From Charina bottae (taxonomy: Eukaryota; Chordata; Lepidosauria; Squamata; Charinaidae): 64,000 bases of DNA. Below are positions 52,721 through 63,650 of this stretch, piece after piece. Numbering within the stretch: the first letter of the stretch is position 1; every line of letters starts with the position of its first letter. A model generated the notes under the pieces. The model did no database searches, was not told the origin of the DNA, and saw nothing but the letters and a program-made list of their open reading frames with translations. A program made the position numbers and the translations under genes. The stretch covers positions 38,869,001 to 38,933,000 of the forward strand of contig JALMGJ010000008.1 in assembly GCA_023362775.1 (NCBI GenBank), in the 5' to 3' direction.

Positions 52721-53230
52721 TTTGTTGTTTATTCGTTCAGTAGCTTCCAACTCTTCATGACTTCATGGACCAGCCCACGCCAGAGCTTCCTGTCGGCTGT
52801 CACCATCCCCAGCTCCCCCACGGTCAAGTCCATCACCTCCAGAATATCATCCATCCATCTTGCCCTTGGTTGGCCCCTCTTCCTTTTGCCTTCCACTTTC
52901 CCTAGCATCAGCATCTTCTCCAGGGTATCCTGTCTTCTCATTATGTGGCCAAAGTACTTCAGTTTTGCCTTGAATATCATTCCCTCAAGTGAGGCATCTG
53001 GCTTTATTTCCTGGAGTATGGATTGGTTTGATCTTCTTGCAGTCCAAGGCACTCTCAGAATTTTCCTCCAACATCACAGTTCAAAAGCATCTATCTTCCT
53101 TCGCTCAGCCTTCCTTATGGTCCAGCTCTCGCAGCCATAGGTTGCTACGGGGAATACCATCGCTTTAACTATGTGGACCTTTGTTGTCAGTGTGATGTCT
53201 CTGCTCTTAACTATTTTATCGAGATTTGTC
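52721..53230 (-). mobile_element. BovB 3' fragment D
   Basis: 510 bp with exact 12 bp TSD atgaacaggggt (52709-52720 and 53231-53242). Minus-strand frame 52729-53052 and upstream frames give KAMVFPVATYGCESW, MPWTARRSNQSILQE, KYFGHIMRRQDTLEK and ARWMDDILEVMDLTVG. Same subfamily as A, B and C; one nonsense/frame change splits it near 53055. Confidence 0.92.
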
Positions 53231-53242
53231 ATGAACAGGGGT

Positions 53243-53585
53243 AGAGCTGGACAAATAGCTTAAATGAAGAAATGATACAAAGGTGGAGGTCAGCCAGACA
53301 CCATACCCTGCAAAAAAAAAAAAAAGCTTGCTAGAGAGATCCAGACAGAGGCCAGTTCTGCTCAAACAGAGATAAGAGGGGAAATTATGTCTCTCTCCCC
53401 TCTGGAGCCATTTAACAAAATAGTAGCTTAGCTAAGGAAAGCCATCCAATGTATAGCTGGCTACTCTATCATTCAAGGATTGGAAAAGACAAGAACTATT
53501 GAGTGTTAAGGGATACAAAAAGGAATGGAAGGCTCAGTCTGTGACATGCAATTCTGGCTGGCAATTCTGGGAGTTGTAGTCCAAT
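53243..53585. other. Unique DNA
   Basis: A poly-A run (53312-53325) lies inside; no element identified. Confidence 0.4.
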
Positions 53586-53593
53586 ATATAGAG

Positions 53594-53764
53594 CAGAGCT
53601 TTCCAAACTGTGTGTCGTGACACAAAAGTGTGTCGCCACACACAGTCTGGTGTGTCGCCACACAACCCGGAAGCGCTGATCATCATCAGCGCTTCTGGGT
53701 TTTCCCGCGGTGACACACCAACGGCGGTTGGTGTGTCGCCACGGGAAAACTTTGGAAAGCCCTG
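53594..53764. mobile_element. Nonautonomous hAT MITE, copy 3
   Basis: CAGAGCTTTCCAAACTGTGT at the left; inverted CAGGGCTTTCCAAAGTTTTC at the right; exact 8 bp TSD atatagag (53586-53593 and 53765-53772). The shortest of the group (171 bp), with a core inverted repeat aacccggaagcgctgat / atcagcgcttctgggtt (53665-53703). Confidence 0.93.
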
Positions 53765-53775
53765 ATATAGAGCAT

Positions 53776-53987
53776 ATATAGGTGAGGTGAGGCAGGCCCC
53801 ATCGCTCCCGGCCTTCCGGAAGAACGTAAAGACCTGGTTCTACCACCTCGCCTGGGATGGGAAAGGTAACAGCTCCTCCTGGGGATGGCTGGTCCCATAG
53901 AGCCCTTTTAAGAACAATTTTGTTCCCTTCTTGGATTTTATTTTTAATTTATTTGTATTTATATTATTGTATTGTATTTTTGTATTA
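53776..53987 (+). mobile_element. CR1 3' fragment, left of SINE
   Basis: End of CR1 ORF2 (EVRQAPSLPAFRKNVKTWFY-like codons, then GWLVP and a stop near 53898) and the first part of the 3' UTR. It is interrupted by the SINE and resumes at 54319. Confidence 0.85.
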
Positions 53988-54318
53988 GGGGCGTGGTGGC
54001 TCAGTGGGTAAGATGCCAGGCTTGTCGATCTTCCGATCACAAGTTCGGAGGTTTGAATCCCTAGCCCTGCGTGCGGAGTGAGCTCCCGTACTCGCCCCAG
54101 CTCTTGCCAACCTAGCAATTCGAAAGCATGCAAATGTAAGTAGATGAATAGGTACCACTTTGGTGGGTAGGTAACAGCGTTCTGCGTGCGTCATGCGGCC
54201 ACATGACCGTGGAAGCGTCTTCGGACAACGCTGGCTCTTTGGCTAACAAACGGAGATGAGCACCGGCCCCTAGAGTCGGACACGACTGCACCACTGTGCG
54301 GGGGGAACCTTTACCTTT
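53988..54318 (+). mobile_element. BovB-tailed tRNA SINE inserted in CR1
   Basis: Full length: GGGGCGTGGTGGCTCAGTGG head, B-box-like GGTTTGAATCC (one change from consensus), body and CTAGAGTCGGACACGACTGC tail, ending AACCTTTACCTTTTTT. The repeat attgtattttt occurs on both sides (53971-53981 and 54323-54333) and is probably the TSD, with six extra bases on the left. Confidence 0.9.
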
Positions 54319-54405
54319 TTTTATTGTATTTTTACTTATTTTAATTATTGATTGTAAACTGCCCAGAGTCCCGTTTGGGGGAGATGGGGTGGTTATATAA
54401 ATGGA

Positions 54406-54444
<39 letters not shown>
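54319..54444 (+). mobile_element. CR1 3' tip with (AAAT)n tail
   Basis: GATTGTAAACTGCCCAGAGT, GGGGGAGATGGGGTGGTTAT and a run of AAAT units (54403-54444): the rest of the CR1 split by the SINE. Confidence 0.88.
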
Positions 54445-54938
54445 GGTTGATAAAAACTGCCTATGAATCTTTCCCTCTCTGCTATAACCCTTGAAGAATA
54501 TCTAGCCATCCTTGATATTTTCTTTCTCTTTCCTCCAATTGGTGGCAAGAAGTATATCAATAGCACAAGAATGCAAGTGTTGGTCATTCCTGTTATACAA
54601 CATTGCAAACTGTGGGAGAATCACAAAAACCTTTAAGGAGGGGAGAGACATCAAGGTCACTCTGCGGTATAGACTCCCACAGAGCAACCTAATGCACTTC
54701 AAGTCTGAGCTTTTTGTCTTGCCAAGCCCTGATAGACTCTTGATCTGAAATGTGGAAGCTATTTTCTTTGTTCATCTAATGAATGGTATGGTGATGAATA
54801 CACATAAGGTAAAATTGATCCACTTAATTCATCATTTGTACATATGTATGGATTCAAGCCCTTGTAAATTGATTGCGGGATTAAAGACCAGTGCCTGTTC
54901 CACCAAGCTACTCAGAAAAATCTAAGTGCGCTGCAAGA
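54445..54938. other. Unique DNA
   Basis: No recognised element. The frames at 54512-54748 on both strands lack domains. Confidence 0.4.
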
Positions 54939-55411
54939 AGACAAAGGTCCATATAGTTAAAGCTATGGTTTTCCCAGTAGTAAGGTATGGCTGTGAGAGT
55001 TGGACCATAAGGAAGGCTGAGCGCCGAAGAATTGATGCTTTTGAACTGTGGTGCTGGAGAAGACTCTTGAGAGTCCCTTGGACTGCAAGGAGGTCAAACC
55101 AGTCAATCCTAAAGGAAATCAACCCTGACTGCTCATTGGAAGGACAGATGCTGAAGCTGAAGCTCAAATTCTTTGGCCACCTAATGCGAAGAGAGGACTC
55201 CCTGGAAAAGACCCTGATGCTGGGAAAGACTGAAGGCAAAAGGAGAAGGGGACGGCAGAGGATGAGATGGTTAGATAGCATCACCGATGTAACGAACATG
55301 AACTTGAGCAAACTCCGGGAGACAGTGGAGGACAGGAAGGCCTGGCGTGCTATGGTCCATGAGGTCACGAAGAGTCGGGCATGACTAAACGACTGAACAA
55401 CAACAAAAATT
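54939..55411 (+). mobile_element. BovB-like LINE fragment E, different subfamily
   Basis: Open plus-strand frame to 55384: VHIVKAMVFPVVRYGCESWT, FELWCWRRLLRVPWTARRSN, KLKFFGHLMRREDSLEKTLM, RGRQRMRWLDSITDVTNMNL, KAWRAMVHEVTKSRA. The 3' tip is GGGCATGACTAAACGACTGA followed by acaacaacaa. Consistent differences (RRLL for RKIL, HLMRRED for HIMRRQD, QRMRWLD for RARWMDD) separate it from copies A-D. No convincing TSD. Confidence 0.88.
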
Positions 55412-56815
55412 ATACTCATATTGTCGGTCTCAGCTTGAGAAGGAGAAAAGAGCTTGTTGAATAACCACTTCAAGTTTCATGGCAGGGATAATTTGATTCA
55501 CAATCCAAAATTTTAGCTGCTATGACAGCTATATTTAAAGATAACAACAAGCCATAGTATGTAAAGACAATGCACCCTACATATATCTTATAAATTGTTT
55601 AGACTAACTAAAATCTCAGGCCATGGTTTGTAGCTGATTTGCAACCCAGAGTTGTCTCTTATGTCTGAATCTACCAAGGCTTAACAAGTTGTAGTTAGGA
55701 TCTCAAGAAGCTTGTATAGAATCAGCAGCAAATTTACAAAACTGAATGCTGAAGAGATGGAAAATAAAGCATGCAACAATTCTAGAGTGTTCTGAACCAT
55801 AGTTTATCTCTTATGCAGCTAGAGTTAGCATAATTCATAGCACACAATCCAGCATGTGTCCACATTCCATAAATATTAATTTCACAGCGAGCTTTCTTTT
55901 GGCTTTTAGTCAAGCCAGGATAGCATAGTTTGCCATAATGTATGATTACAGCCACCATATGTTTTCAAATACAGTATATGCAACTTATGTAGGTGTAGTA
56001 TTGCTTGCATCTCCTTGTCAAGGAAGCACCCAGTAGCATTACCAGGAAGCAAAATTGTATGAAACAGTTCCAAATCAGCCAAGGTAGTGGGCATAGGGAT
56101 AAACCACAATTTTCACAAAATGAAGTTGGGCTTCTCCAACACAAGACGTACGCTGGAGATGCAGCTCCAGAAATATTGTCAGTGTTTTTTGTCCCACTGA
56201 CCATTAAGGGTGTTCAGAGCAGAGAAAAGCAAGCACATCCTTCCTTTCTTATTCTCCTTTCCCCCATCTTGAGGACAAAAAGCTCAAGCATGCAAGGGCA
56301 AAGCATCAGTGAATCTGAACCTGCAATTCTAGCAATATGTATCTGAGAATATGCATAACTAATAGCTCTCTGTATTCACATTTTGATTCAGCTCCAGGGG
56401 TTCAGAACCAGTAGCCCTCCAGGTGTTTTGGAAATTGCAATTTTCTAGGAATTGCAGTCTGCAAATACCTAAAGGATCTTTTCTTTTCTTTTTAACCTCC
56501 GTCCCACTTTCACCAAATATTCAAAACGTATGAATAAAGCTCTAGAGCAATTTGCCCATCTAATTTCATACATGTGGAGGCGGTTTGCTGGGAAGGCTAC
56601 TGAATAAAGAATGCATGTGCTTTATGAACTAACTGTGCACATACACACCTCTGCAGAGATAGACAGCTGGCTTTTGAAACAGCTACACGAGCCTGGAAAA
56701 AGTCACCACTGTTTTCACAGTTTGAAAAAAAGATGATTCGCTCAGCATCCTACTCCCACACATTCCCATACACTTTGTTCAAAAGCTTTGTAGGCTCTTA
56801 GAATTTAACACCCCA
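55412..56815. other. Unique DNA with a possible MITE trace
   Basis: At 56405-56470 GTAGCCCTCCAGGTGTTTTG...AATTGCAGTC recalls the cctccagatgt MITE type. Nothing else recognised. Confidence 0.4.
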
Positions 56816-56823
56816 TATAAGGG

Positions 56824-57145
56824 TGGCTCAGCGGGTAAGCCAGGCTTGTCGATCGGAAGATCGCAGGTTCGGAGGTTCCAGACCCTAGTCCCGCGTGACG
56901 GAGTGAGCTCCCGCACTCGCCCCAGCTCTTGCCAACCTAGCAATTTGAAAGCATGCAAACACAAGTAGATGAACAGGTACCACTTCAGTGGGTAGGTAAC
57001 AGCGTTCCACGTGCGTCATGCCGGCCACATGACTGTGGAAGCGTCTTTGGACAACGCCGGCTCTTCGGCTAACAAACGGAGATGAGCACCGGCCCCTAGA
57101 GTCGGACACGACTGCACAAATGTGCGGGGGAACCTTTACCTTTAC
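56824..57145 (+). mobile_element. BovB-tailed tRNA SINE with 8 bp TSD
   Basis: Starts directly at the A-box (TGGCTCAGCGGGTAAG), so about 9 bases are missing at the 5' end. B box GGTTCCAGACC is decayed; the tail CTAGAGTCGGACACGACTGC...AACCTTTACCTTTAC is intact. The exact repeat tataaggg flanks it (56816-56823 and 57146-57153). Confidence 0.88.
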
Positions 57146-57340
57146 TATAAGGGCTTCATTTATGGGAGGGCAACACAGAGAACTGGCTGTCAGGACTCCA
57201 GAGTCAGCAACAGAAGGAAATAAACAGATTATTTTTACAGGTAAAGCTGATAAGAGAGATTTTTATGCCCACTTTGTGTTAATCTTTTATTACTAGGAGT
57301 GCTCTTACTGCTGTATAATATCATTGTCCATTGACTAAAT

Positions 57341-57617
57341 CAGGGCTTTCCAAAGTGCCGCCGCTGGCGACACACCTGGCGGCAGCGGCGGCGACACGCG
57401 CGCGCACGGTGATGGCGCGGGGGGCGTGCGGCGGCGCGGGGGGGCGCACGGCGGCAGCGCGGGGGAGCGTGCGGCGGCGCGCGCGTGCACGGTGGCGGCG
57501 CGGGGGGCGTGCGGCGGCGCGTGCGTGCATGGCGGCCGCCGTGCACGCGCGCGCTGCCGCTTCCGGGTGGTGTGGCGACACACTTTTGTGTCGCGACACA
57601 CAGTTTGGAAAGCTCTG
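57341..57617. mobile_element. Nonautonomous hAT MITE, copy 4, CpG-dense
   Basis: Ends CAGGGCTTTCCAAAG and (inverted) CAGAGCTTTCCAAACTGTGT, exact 8 bp TSD gactaaat (57333-57340 and 57618-57625). The roughly 200 bp core is extremely rich in CG, with repeated GCGTGCGGCGGCGCG-like units and alternating CGCGCG. Seven overlapping Arg/Ala/Pro-rich frames on both strands are composition artefacts. Confidence 0.93.
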
Positions 57618-57625
57618 GACTAAAT

Positions 57626-59296
57626 GGTGTATTTGAGCATTTCCATGCAGATCTGTCGATGCCAGTTCATCCTGTCACATGATTGGGTTAACTAATGCCT
57701 GAAATATGCGCATTATGGAATAGACTACAAGTTGAATGTTAGAAAACACTATTCAAAAATTGAGCCAATAAGATCAGATGCCTACCTCTACCCACATTTG
57801 CTTAACAAGTATTCTTCCCACACAAACCAACAAAAAAACAATTTGGTTCTCTTCCATTTCTTTGTTAAAGGCTTTACTTCATTGGTTTTCTTAACTAGGA
57901 GCTTGAATAGCTGGGCTGCCTTTTCTCCACATCACACTTTCAATTCCAAATCTGCTTCATTTAAATGTTGCATTGCTAATCCATACTCTGCTACCCAAAA
58001 TCCACCCTAACAGGTTGTTGGAGCGCTCAGACTTAAGTGATGGTGTCATCAAAGGCCCTGCAGCATCTGAAATGAAAAGGTTAGAAGGGCCAGCATTAAG
58101 ACCTACCTGAATATGCTTGACTTTGCTCCAGGTCTATTACAGACCTTTTACACTTCCATTAACATAGCCTCTCCCTACCCCCCCACTTCCAATTCACTGC
58201 ATATACATGGGTCAGAATTGCTTCAAACCTCATTATATAAATATTGATTTCAATAAGGAAATCAATAGTCTTGCAGAAGCAGCATTTTTAAAAAATGTTT
58301 TTAAAAGCTCTATATTTCAAGCCTTCTTTTGAGCCTTTTACAGAGAAGGGGGGCCGCCTGAACTTGTACCCTAGGTGCTATTAATTACAGTGATAGAAAG
58401 CTTGAGGCTTAGAAATCGGTGGCTTCTGACAATCAGCTCGATGGCTGAGATTCCAAGATTTTCAAGCAGTAGATTCAAGACGGACCTGCAGCTTGTAAGC
58501 TTTAAACTGCCCAGGTGGTCATCGCATTTCCCAAAATTCCAGCTCTTCCGAGGAGCTGAGTTCCTGCACGCTGAAGCATGTGCTTCATTTGACTGTATAT
58601 TAACAGGCCTTGGAAATGGTTTGGGAATTCCAGGTTGGAAAAGGATAGGGATGGTACCAGATTTTAAAAAGTCAGTGAATGTGTTGTCTGGATTTTAATC
58701 AGCATGCCAACTGTGTGATGAAATTGTAAACTTAATTCTCTTTTTAAAATCTTGATTTCTGATTTCAAATGCTATCTGCTAAATTTATGTACCTTTCAGA
58801 AGTAATCATAAAAAATCAAGACACAGAGTTGTTTGGCAGCCTCCCTCATAAATGGCAGCTTAGCTCAGGTGGGGAGAAATCTGGGAAGAAGCATTTCAAG
58901 GCATTCAAAGAAACTCCACCTTAATGAACTCACTATAAATGAGGGTGGGAAGTTGCAATGCCTTACAATGTCCAAAATTCTGTATTTATCCCAGATAAGC
59001 ATTAAAGATACCTTCCTGAAATCTATGTTGCTCTTGTTTCCTTTATCTTGCCCAGCTACATAAGGCTTGACAGGTCCATCTAACCTAGGATTGTCAACAC
59101 TGACCTGCAACAGCAAACAAGGATTGTAGGTATTATTTTTTTTCAAGCTAGAGATTGAACCTGTGTCTGTCTGCATACAAAATATGCAGTCTACATCTAA
59201 AGTTATAATCTAAAGAAGTGCAGATTCCAGCCCAACAAAGAGCTTTGTTGAGAAATAGGCAATGTATCCAAAGGGCTATTCACATGTAAGATCCTA
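57626..59296. other. Unique DNA, no gene seen
   Basis: No recognised element. The frame at 58375-58698 has no domain I can identify. Confidence 0.45.
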
Positions 59297-59436
59297 CTTT
59301 ATTTATAAATCATATTTAAAAGGCTGCCTGACTCCAGATGACTCCTGGGGGGTGAAGAACAATAAAAACCAAGTATAAAAACAATCAAGAAAACCACAGT
59401 GGTTAACCTACAGGGAACAACCCATACCCAAACTTA
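59297..59436 (-). mobile_element. Old CR1 3' end, left of SINE
   Basis: Minus-strand CR1-like 3' UTR: tttatttataaatcatattt, then GGCTGCCTGACTCC...GACTCCTGGGG. More diverged than the other CR1 tips. It continues at 59793 beyond the SINE. Confidence 0.65.
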
Positions 59437-59779
59437 AGGTAAAGGTAAAGGTTCCCCCCGCACATTTGTGCAGTCGTGTCCGACTCTAGGGGCTGGTGCT
59501 CATCTCCGTTTGTTAGCCGAAGAGCCAGCGTTGTCCGAAGACGCTTCCACGGTCATGTGGCTGGCATGACGTGCACGGAACGCTGTTACCTTCCCACCGA
59601 AGTGGTACCTATTTACTGTATCTACTTGCATTTGCATGCTTTTGAATTGCTAGGTTGGCAAGAGCTGGGGCAAGTGCGGGAGCTTACTCCGCATGCAGGG
59701 CTAGGGATTCGGACCCCCGAACTTGCAGTCTTCCGATCGACAAGCCTGGCGTCTTACCCGCTGAGCCACCACACCCCCT
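59437..59779 (-). mobile_element. Full-length BovB-tailed tRNA SINE with TSD
   Basis: All parts present: tail (TTACCTTTACC complement) at 59437-59458, body, B box complement near 59705 (one change), head GGGGGTGTGGTGGCTCAGCG. TSD atacccaaactta (59424-59436) and atacccaacctta (59780-59792), 12 of 13 identical. Confidence 0.9.
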
Positions 59780-59792
59780 ATACCCAACCTTA

Positions 59793-60110
59793 CAAAAATA
59801 CTATTTCAAAGATGCCCTGAGCTGACCTAGCCCAAGGCCTGGGAGAAGAATTGGTGCTTCACGTCTCTCTTGAAGGACATCAGAGTTGGAGCTGTTCAAA
59901 TCTCTGGGGAGAACGCTGTTCCAGAGGGCAGGTGCTGGGCCAGAAAAGGCAAGTTTCTTGTGAGCCTGGAGTTGGTCTGGAACCTCTGGTTTGAAAAAGC
60001 TGTCAAGTGAATGCTGAAACATTTGAATTGGATTCTGACTAGGCATATGGACTTGATTCATCCAGCTGCTCTTCTGCATTCCTGACGTTCTATCTCCAGA
60101 ACCTCATTGC
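59793..60110 (-). mobile_element. Old CR1 ORF2 C-terminus, right of SINE
   Basis: Minus-strand frame 59801-60079: LAFSGPAPALWNSVLPRDLN, where the CR1 pattern is AFSxxAPALWNxLPxEVR. It also contains remnants of the LQTRGSRPTPGSQET-like variable region. Stops are few, but flanking homology is short. Confidence 0.6.
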
Positions 60111-60433
60111 ATGGGGCAAATCTCTGAGATTGCTGGCATGTCTTACTTTTAATTGGAGCTTTGGTGACAGAAACTGGCTTGATTCCTCACTAAACTTTCA
60201 ATTGATTGTGAAGGCTCTTTTTTAATGCATGGTCTTGGTACCACAATCAGTAACAATACTGCCAATCAGCATGATAGTGAAATCAAGCGTGTATCACAAA
60301 GTATGGTGTGTTTTGCAAATAATGAAGCAAAACCTAGCCATACTCAGAGAAGTAAAATCATATTGATTGGATGGTAATAACTGTAACTAAAATGGATCCA
60401 GGTGACCTGGAAATCTGACTAGATAGGGAGTTA

Positions 60434-60770
60434 TTAGCAGCTGACAGGCACCTTTATGGTGGAACAGTATAACAAAACATAGGCTAATGTTTCAGAAACT
60501 CCTTCACCACTGCGACAAAGTCTTTGTTCAAGTGGAATGCCCTGTAGTTTCTCCTCCAGAACAGCTGTTGGCACGGCACTAAATCTTGCCAGGTTTAGGT
60601 CTCTTCTGAATTTGGGAGCTGTTATTGGGCTTAGGTATCTCGCCAGCTTGAAAAAAGGTGAATGATAGTCCAGGAACACATCTTCGGGTAGGGCAGCCAC
60701 ATCTGATTGAACCTGTAGTTCCTTGGCACACTGTTGGAAGGCTGCCTCTCCACATCTACAGCAAATGCAT
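60434..60770 (-). pseudogene. LINE ORF C-terminal remnant (clade uncertain)
   Basis: Minus-strand frame 60434-60841: FFKLARYLSPITAPKFRRDL, NLARFSAVPTAVLEEKLQGI, PLEQRLCRSGEGVSETLAYV and LLYCS. The R..F.LARF...P.A.LE.......E.RLC.CG....ET..HVLL.C pattern is a zinc-knuckle-like C-terminal segment common in some LINE ORFs; the first Cys of the pair and the His are lost here (CRSGEG, AYVLLYC). This explains the only longer frame in the region. Probably the same family as 46731-47218. Confidence 0.55.
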
Positions 60771-60841
60771 GTGCATACTGAGAATAAAAATGCTTTCTGA
60801 ATGTTAAATGCCCATCGTTTCCTTTTCTGGTTTAATTGCAT

Positions 60842-61822
60842 TACATAAAGTTAAACTCTGCTCTCAATTTTCACTTACTATTATTATGCACCCTGCATTT
60901 GACATAGCATTGAGCAGGAAGAGGCAGTAAATCTCTGCAGTTGAAACTTGGTTGAAAATGCACATAATCATACATTTTAAAACAAAACCTAAGAGGTTCC
61001 ATTTTAAAATAAAAGCGAATGCATGCCTAGATTCTGTTTCTTGCATCATTAGTTAGTTGCCACGTGAAAATGATAATGGCCAATTTATGGCTTAGTAAAC
61101 TGTACAGATCAAGGCAGTAAGGTTGTCTGAAACCAGCCAAGTGGGTTATTCAGAAAACCATGATTAAAACGCCATGAGTTATGTTGTTGTGTGAAGACTG
61201 CCATGATTCTGAGGAGCTGAAAAGTATTAATAATCTGCACCCATGCCATCTGGAAGCTACAGCAGAACACTATGCTCCAGCAGTAATATTCCTTGTTCTG
61301 TCCATTGTAAATATGTTGGAATGTGTGTTTAAAACTAGCATTTTCCCCAAACTATCAATTGGAATTGTAAGTAAAGCAAAGGCAACTTGCTGGAAGATTT
61401 AGCTGCACACCCCTCCCCCCCCCCCAGGAGCTGATCTTATTATTTCAGATTTATTATGGACCCAGCCATCTTCAACATTCATCGTGTAGATCCTGCAAAC
61501 ACTGAAATAGTGACGTAGCTTCCTCCAGGGCTTCTTGTTCCATCCTCAGCTTGATTGTATTCAGCCTGATTATCATCTTCTTGATGCATTGTGTTTGCTA
61601 TTGATAACCATTTTAATGTGCCAGATGTCCAGATAGCAGCCACATTGACTTAAAGTATCTCTGATACTTCACCAACAGTTGTCTTTGAAGGTGTTTCAAA
61701 AGCTTCAGATGAACCAAAATTGGATAGATCAGTATTTTGCTTTTCCCACTGACAGCATATAATACTTGCCCCTCTTGAGCTCCATTGGTTACCAATTTAG
61801 ATTCAATATGGAGTGAATTGAG
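60842..61822. other. Unique DNA
   Basis: A poly-C run at 61411-61424. No recognised element or gene. Confidence 0.45.
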
Positions 61823-61824
61823 TA

Positions 61825-62230
61825 CAGGTCCTCACTTAATGACCATTCGTTTAGTGATGGTTCAGACTTACAACGGTGCTGGAAAAAACTACTTACAACC
61901 AGTGCTCACACTTACGACTGTCACAGCATCCCCGCAGTCACGTGATCACAATTTGGGCACTTGGCAACCAGTTCACATTTATGACCATCACAGCATCCTG
62001 TGGTCAAGTGATCGCCATTTTTGACCTTCCTGGCCAGCTTCTGGCAAGCAAAATCATTGGGGAACTGTGTGATTCGCTTAACAACCACGTGGTTCGCTTA
62101 ACACCTGCAGGGGTTCGCTTAATGACCACTGCAAAAAGGTTGTAAAATTGGGTCAGATTTGCTTAATGACCGCTTTGCTTAGCAACCTAAATTCCGGTCT
62201 CAGTTGTGGTCATTAAGCGAGGACTACCTG
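61825..62230. mobile_element. Pogo/Tigger-type MITE, complete
   Basis: Ends CAGGTCCTCACTTAATGACC and (inverted) CAGGTAGTCCTCGCTTAATG, flanked by TA dinucleotides (61823-61824 and 62231-62232), the target of Tc1/mariner/pogo transposases. Subterminal blocks (cgcttaatgacc, gattcgcttaac) repeat in both halves. No transposase. The left half recurs at 48853-49010. Confidence 0.82.
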
Positions 62231-62232
62231 TA

Positions 62233-62837
62233 CTTATCTTTAAAGATCTGGGCCAATCTGAGAAAACATTGTCTCCCTTTCCCCATCCCAGATAAGTAGG
62301 GGATACAAACCTTTTGGCAGTCCCACCATCTATTTTGTGGCCTGTACTAAATATGTTCTAATGAGGTTGCCATGTTGGACTCCCGCACTTTTTAAAGAAT
62401 GGTCTTGATTCGGGTCATAATCATGGTAGAAGAGTTGTAGGAATGTTGGACTATTCCCCCTTATGCATTTTTTGGCTCCAAATTCCTTCTCCCAAATTTC
62501 TTAACAGACCCATTTTTTTTCAGTTAGAGCAAATAGTTTGAAAGGTAAGTGGGCATATTCAGTCATTCTGCCATTTTGATATTTTCACCATGCCTTGATA
62601 TCTTGTCCATTCCAGGGTATAGGTGGGAATATCAAAGCTCCCAATTGCTGCTGGGAATGAAGAGGAGCAAGCAACAGGTCCAGCTCAAAGGAACATTTCC
62701 TATTCCTGAGAGTCCTAGTATCTGCCTGAACATCCCAAGTTATGATGTCGATGATATGCACTGCTGCTATTCTGTCCATGGTTTCAAAGAACAAGGCAAA
62801 TGGGTAGACAAACACAGCAAAGGGTGGTTACAATAAA
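62233..62837. other. Unique DNA
   Basis: No recognised element or gene. Confidence 0.4.
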
Positions 62838-62925
62838 AGCAAATTTTATTGTGATTTATTTGATTAGTTAGATTTATATCCTGTCTCTCCTCCAGGAGCT
62901 TACAGTGGGATACGTAGCACTTTCT
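62838..62925 (-). mobile_element. LINE 3' end remnant (CR1/L2-like)
   Basis: tttattgtgatttatttgat, then TTATATCCTGTCTCTCCTCC and AGGAGCTTACAGTGGGATAC have the layout of a CR1/L2 3' end in minus orientation. Short and diverged. Confidence 0.4.
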
Positions 62926-63514
62926 TCTTCTTTTTCCTGGTTCTAGTCCAACACTTTAAATACTTTATCATACCGTCTTTCCTTTGCAAAAGTGTGACCA
63001 AGGTCTAATTATGGTGTTGAGACGAGGAATCCATTTCAGCAATCAAGATTTGGAAATCTGATCATGGGACATTGTCAGATACAAACATAAACCAAATATT
63101 CCAGGAAGCCCAACAGGTCAAACAAGGTGGAAGGCCAGTGTTTCCCAGAAGTTGTTCCAAAATTTGATTGCTCTCAAGTAGACACTCTTATACAAAAGTT
63201 TCTGATGGCACAATCTATTCCAAGCTAAACCTCTACTCCCAATGTGCTATTCCAAGCCACCTGGAACACCTTGCTTTCTGCAGCAATGGAGGCAGTCACA
63301 AAGGAATTAGGAAAAAAGACCAGCACCCCCAAAGGGAATTAGGAATGGCAGGGGGACAGAAGCTGGGCATTGGGCAGCAGTGATTGAGTAAATGTTGGTC
63401 AAATCTCTGCCATTTGGCTCTTAACCTAGCAAAGAAAAGTTCTGCCAGTCTGGAGACAGGAGTCATAAGGCGAAGTTGGAGATCTGGAGTCAGTGAAGTG
63501 AAGGATGGTTCTGT
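62926..63514. other. Unclassified; possibly upstream gypsy sequence
   Basis: Just upstream of a gypsy integrase end. The minus-strand frame 63296-63517 (ARLRAKWQRFDQHLLNH) vaguely recalls a gypsy integrase segment in the opposite orientation; I would not call it without a search. Confidence 0.3.
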
Positions 63515-63650
63515 CAAATCACGGCCAACTCCAATACCTCGTCCAATGGAAAAACTTTCCTAAAAGTGGCAGCGAATGGGTCTTCAGTCGCCATGTTCGA
63601 GCTCCTGATTAACTCGCTCTTTTCACTCCCGTTTTCCTCCTAAACCTAAG
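63515..63650 (+). pseudogene. Ty3/gypsy integrase C-terminal chromodomain
   Basis: Plus strand from 63523: GQLQYLVQWKNFPKSGSEWV, FSRHVRAPD then TAA (63610-63612). One base away the sense resumes as RSFHSRFPPKPK (63615-63650). The YLVxWKxFP....EWV aromatic cage and the following (L)xxxFHxRFPxKPK are the chromodomain end of vertebrate gypsy integrases, which tethers integration to chromatin. A frameshift or stop inactivates it. Confidence 0.75.

Noticed and set aside
57321..57636. Overlapping Ala/Arg-rich frames on both strands
   Set aside because: All lie inside the CpG-dense hAT MITE core; the codon pattern reflects GCG repeats.
60434..60841. Single-copy cellular gene exon
   Set aside because: The ARF...P.A.LEEK...RLC pattern fits a LINE C-terminus better, and no splice-flanked exon structure was evident.
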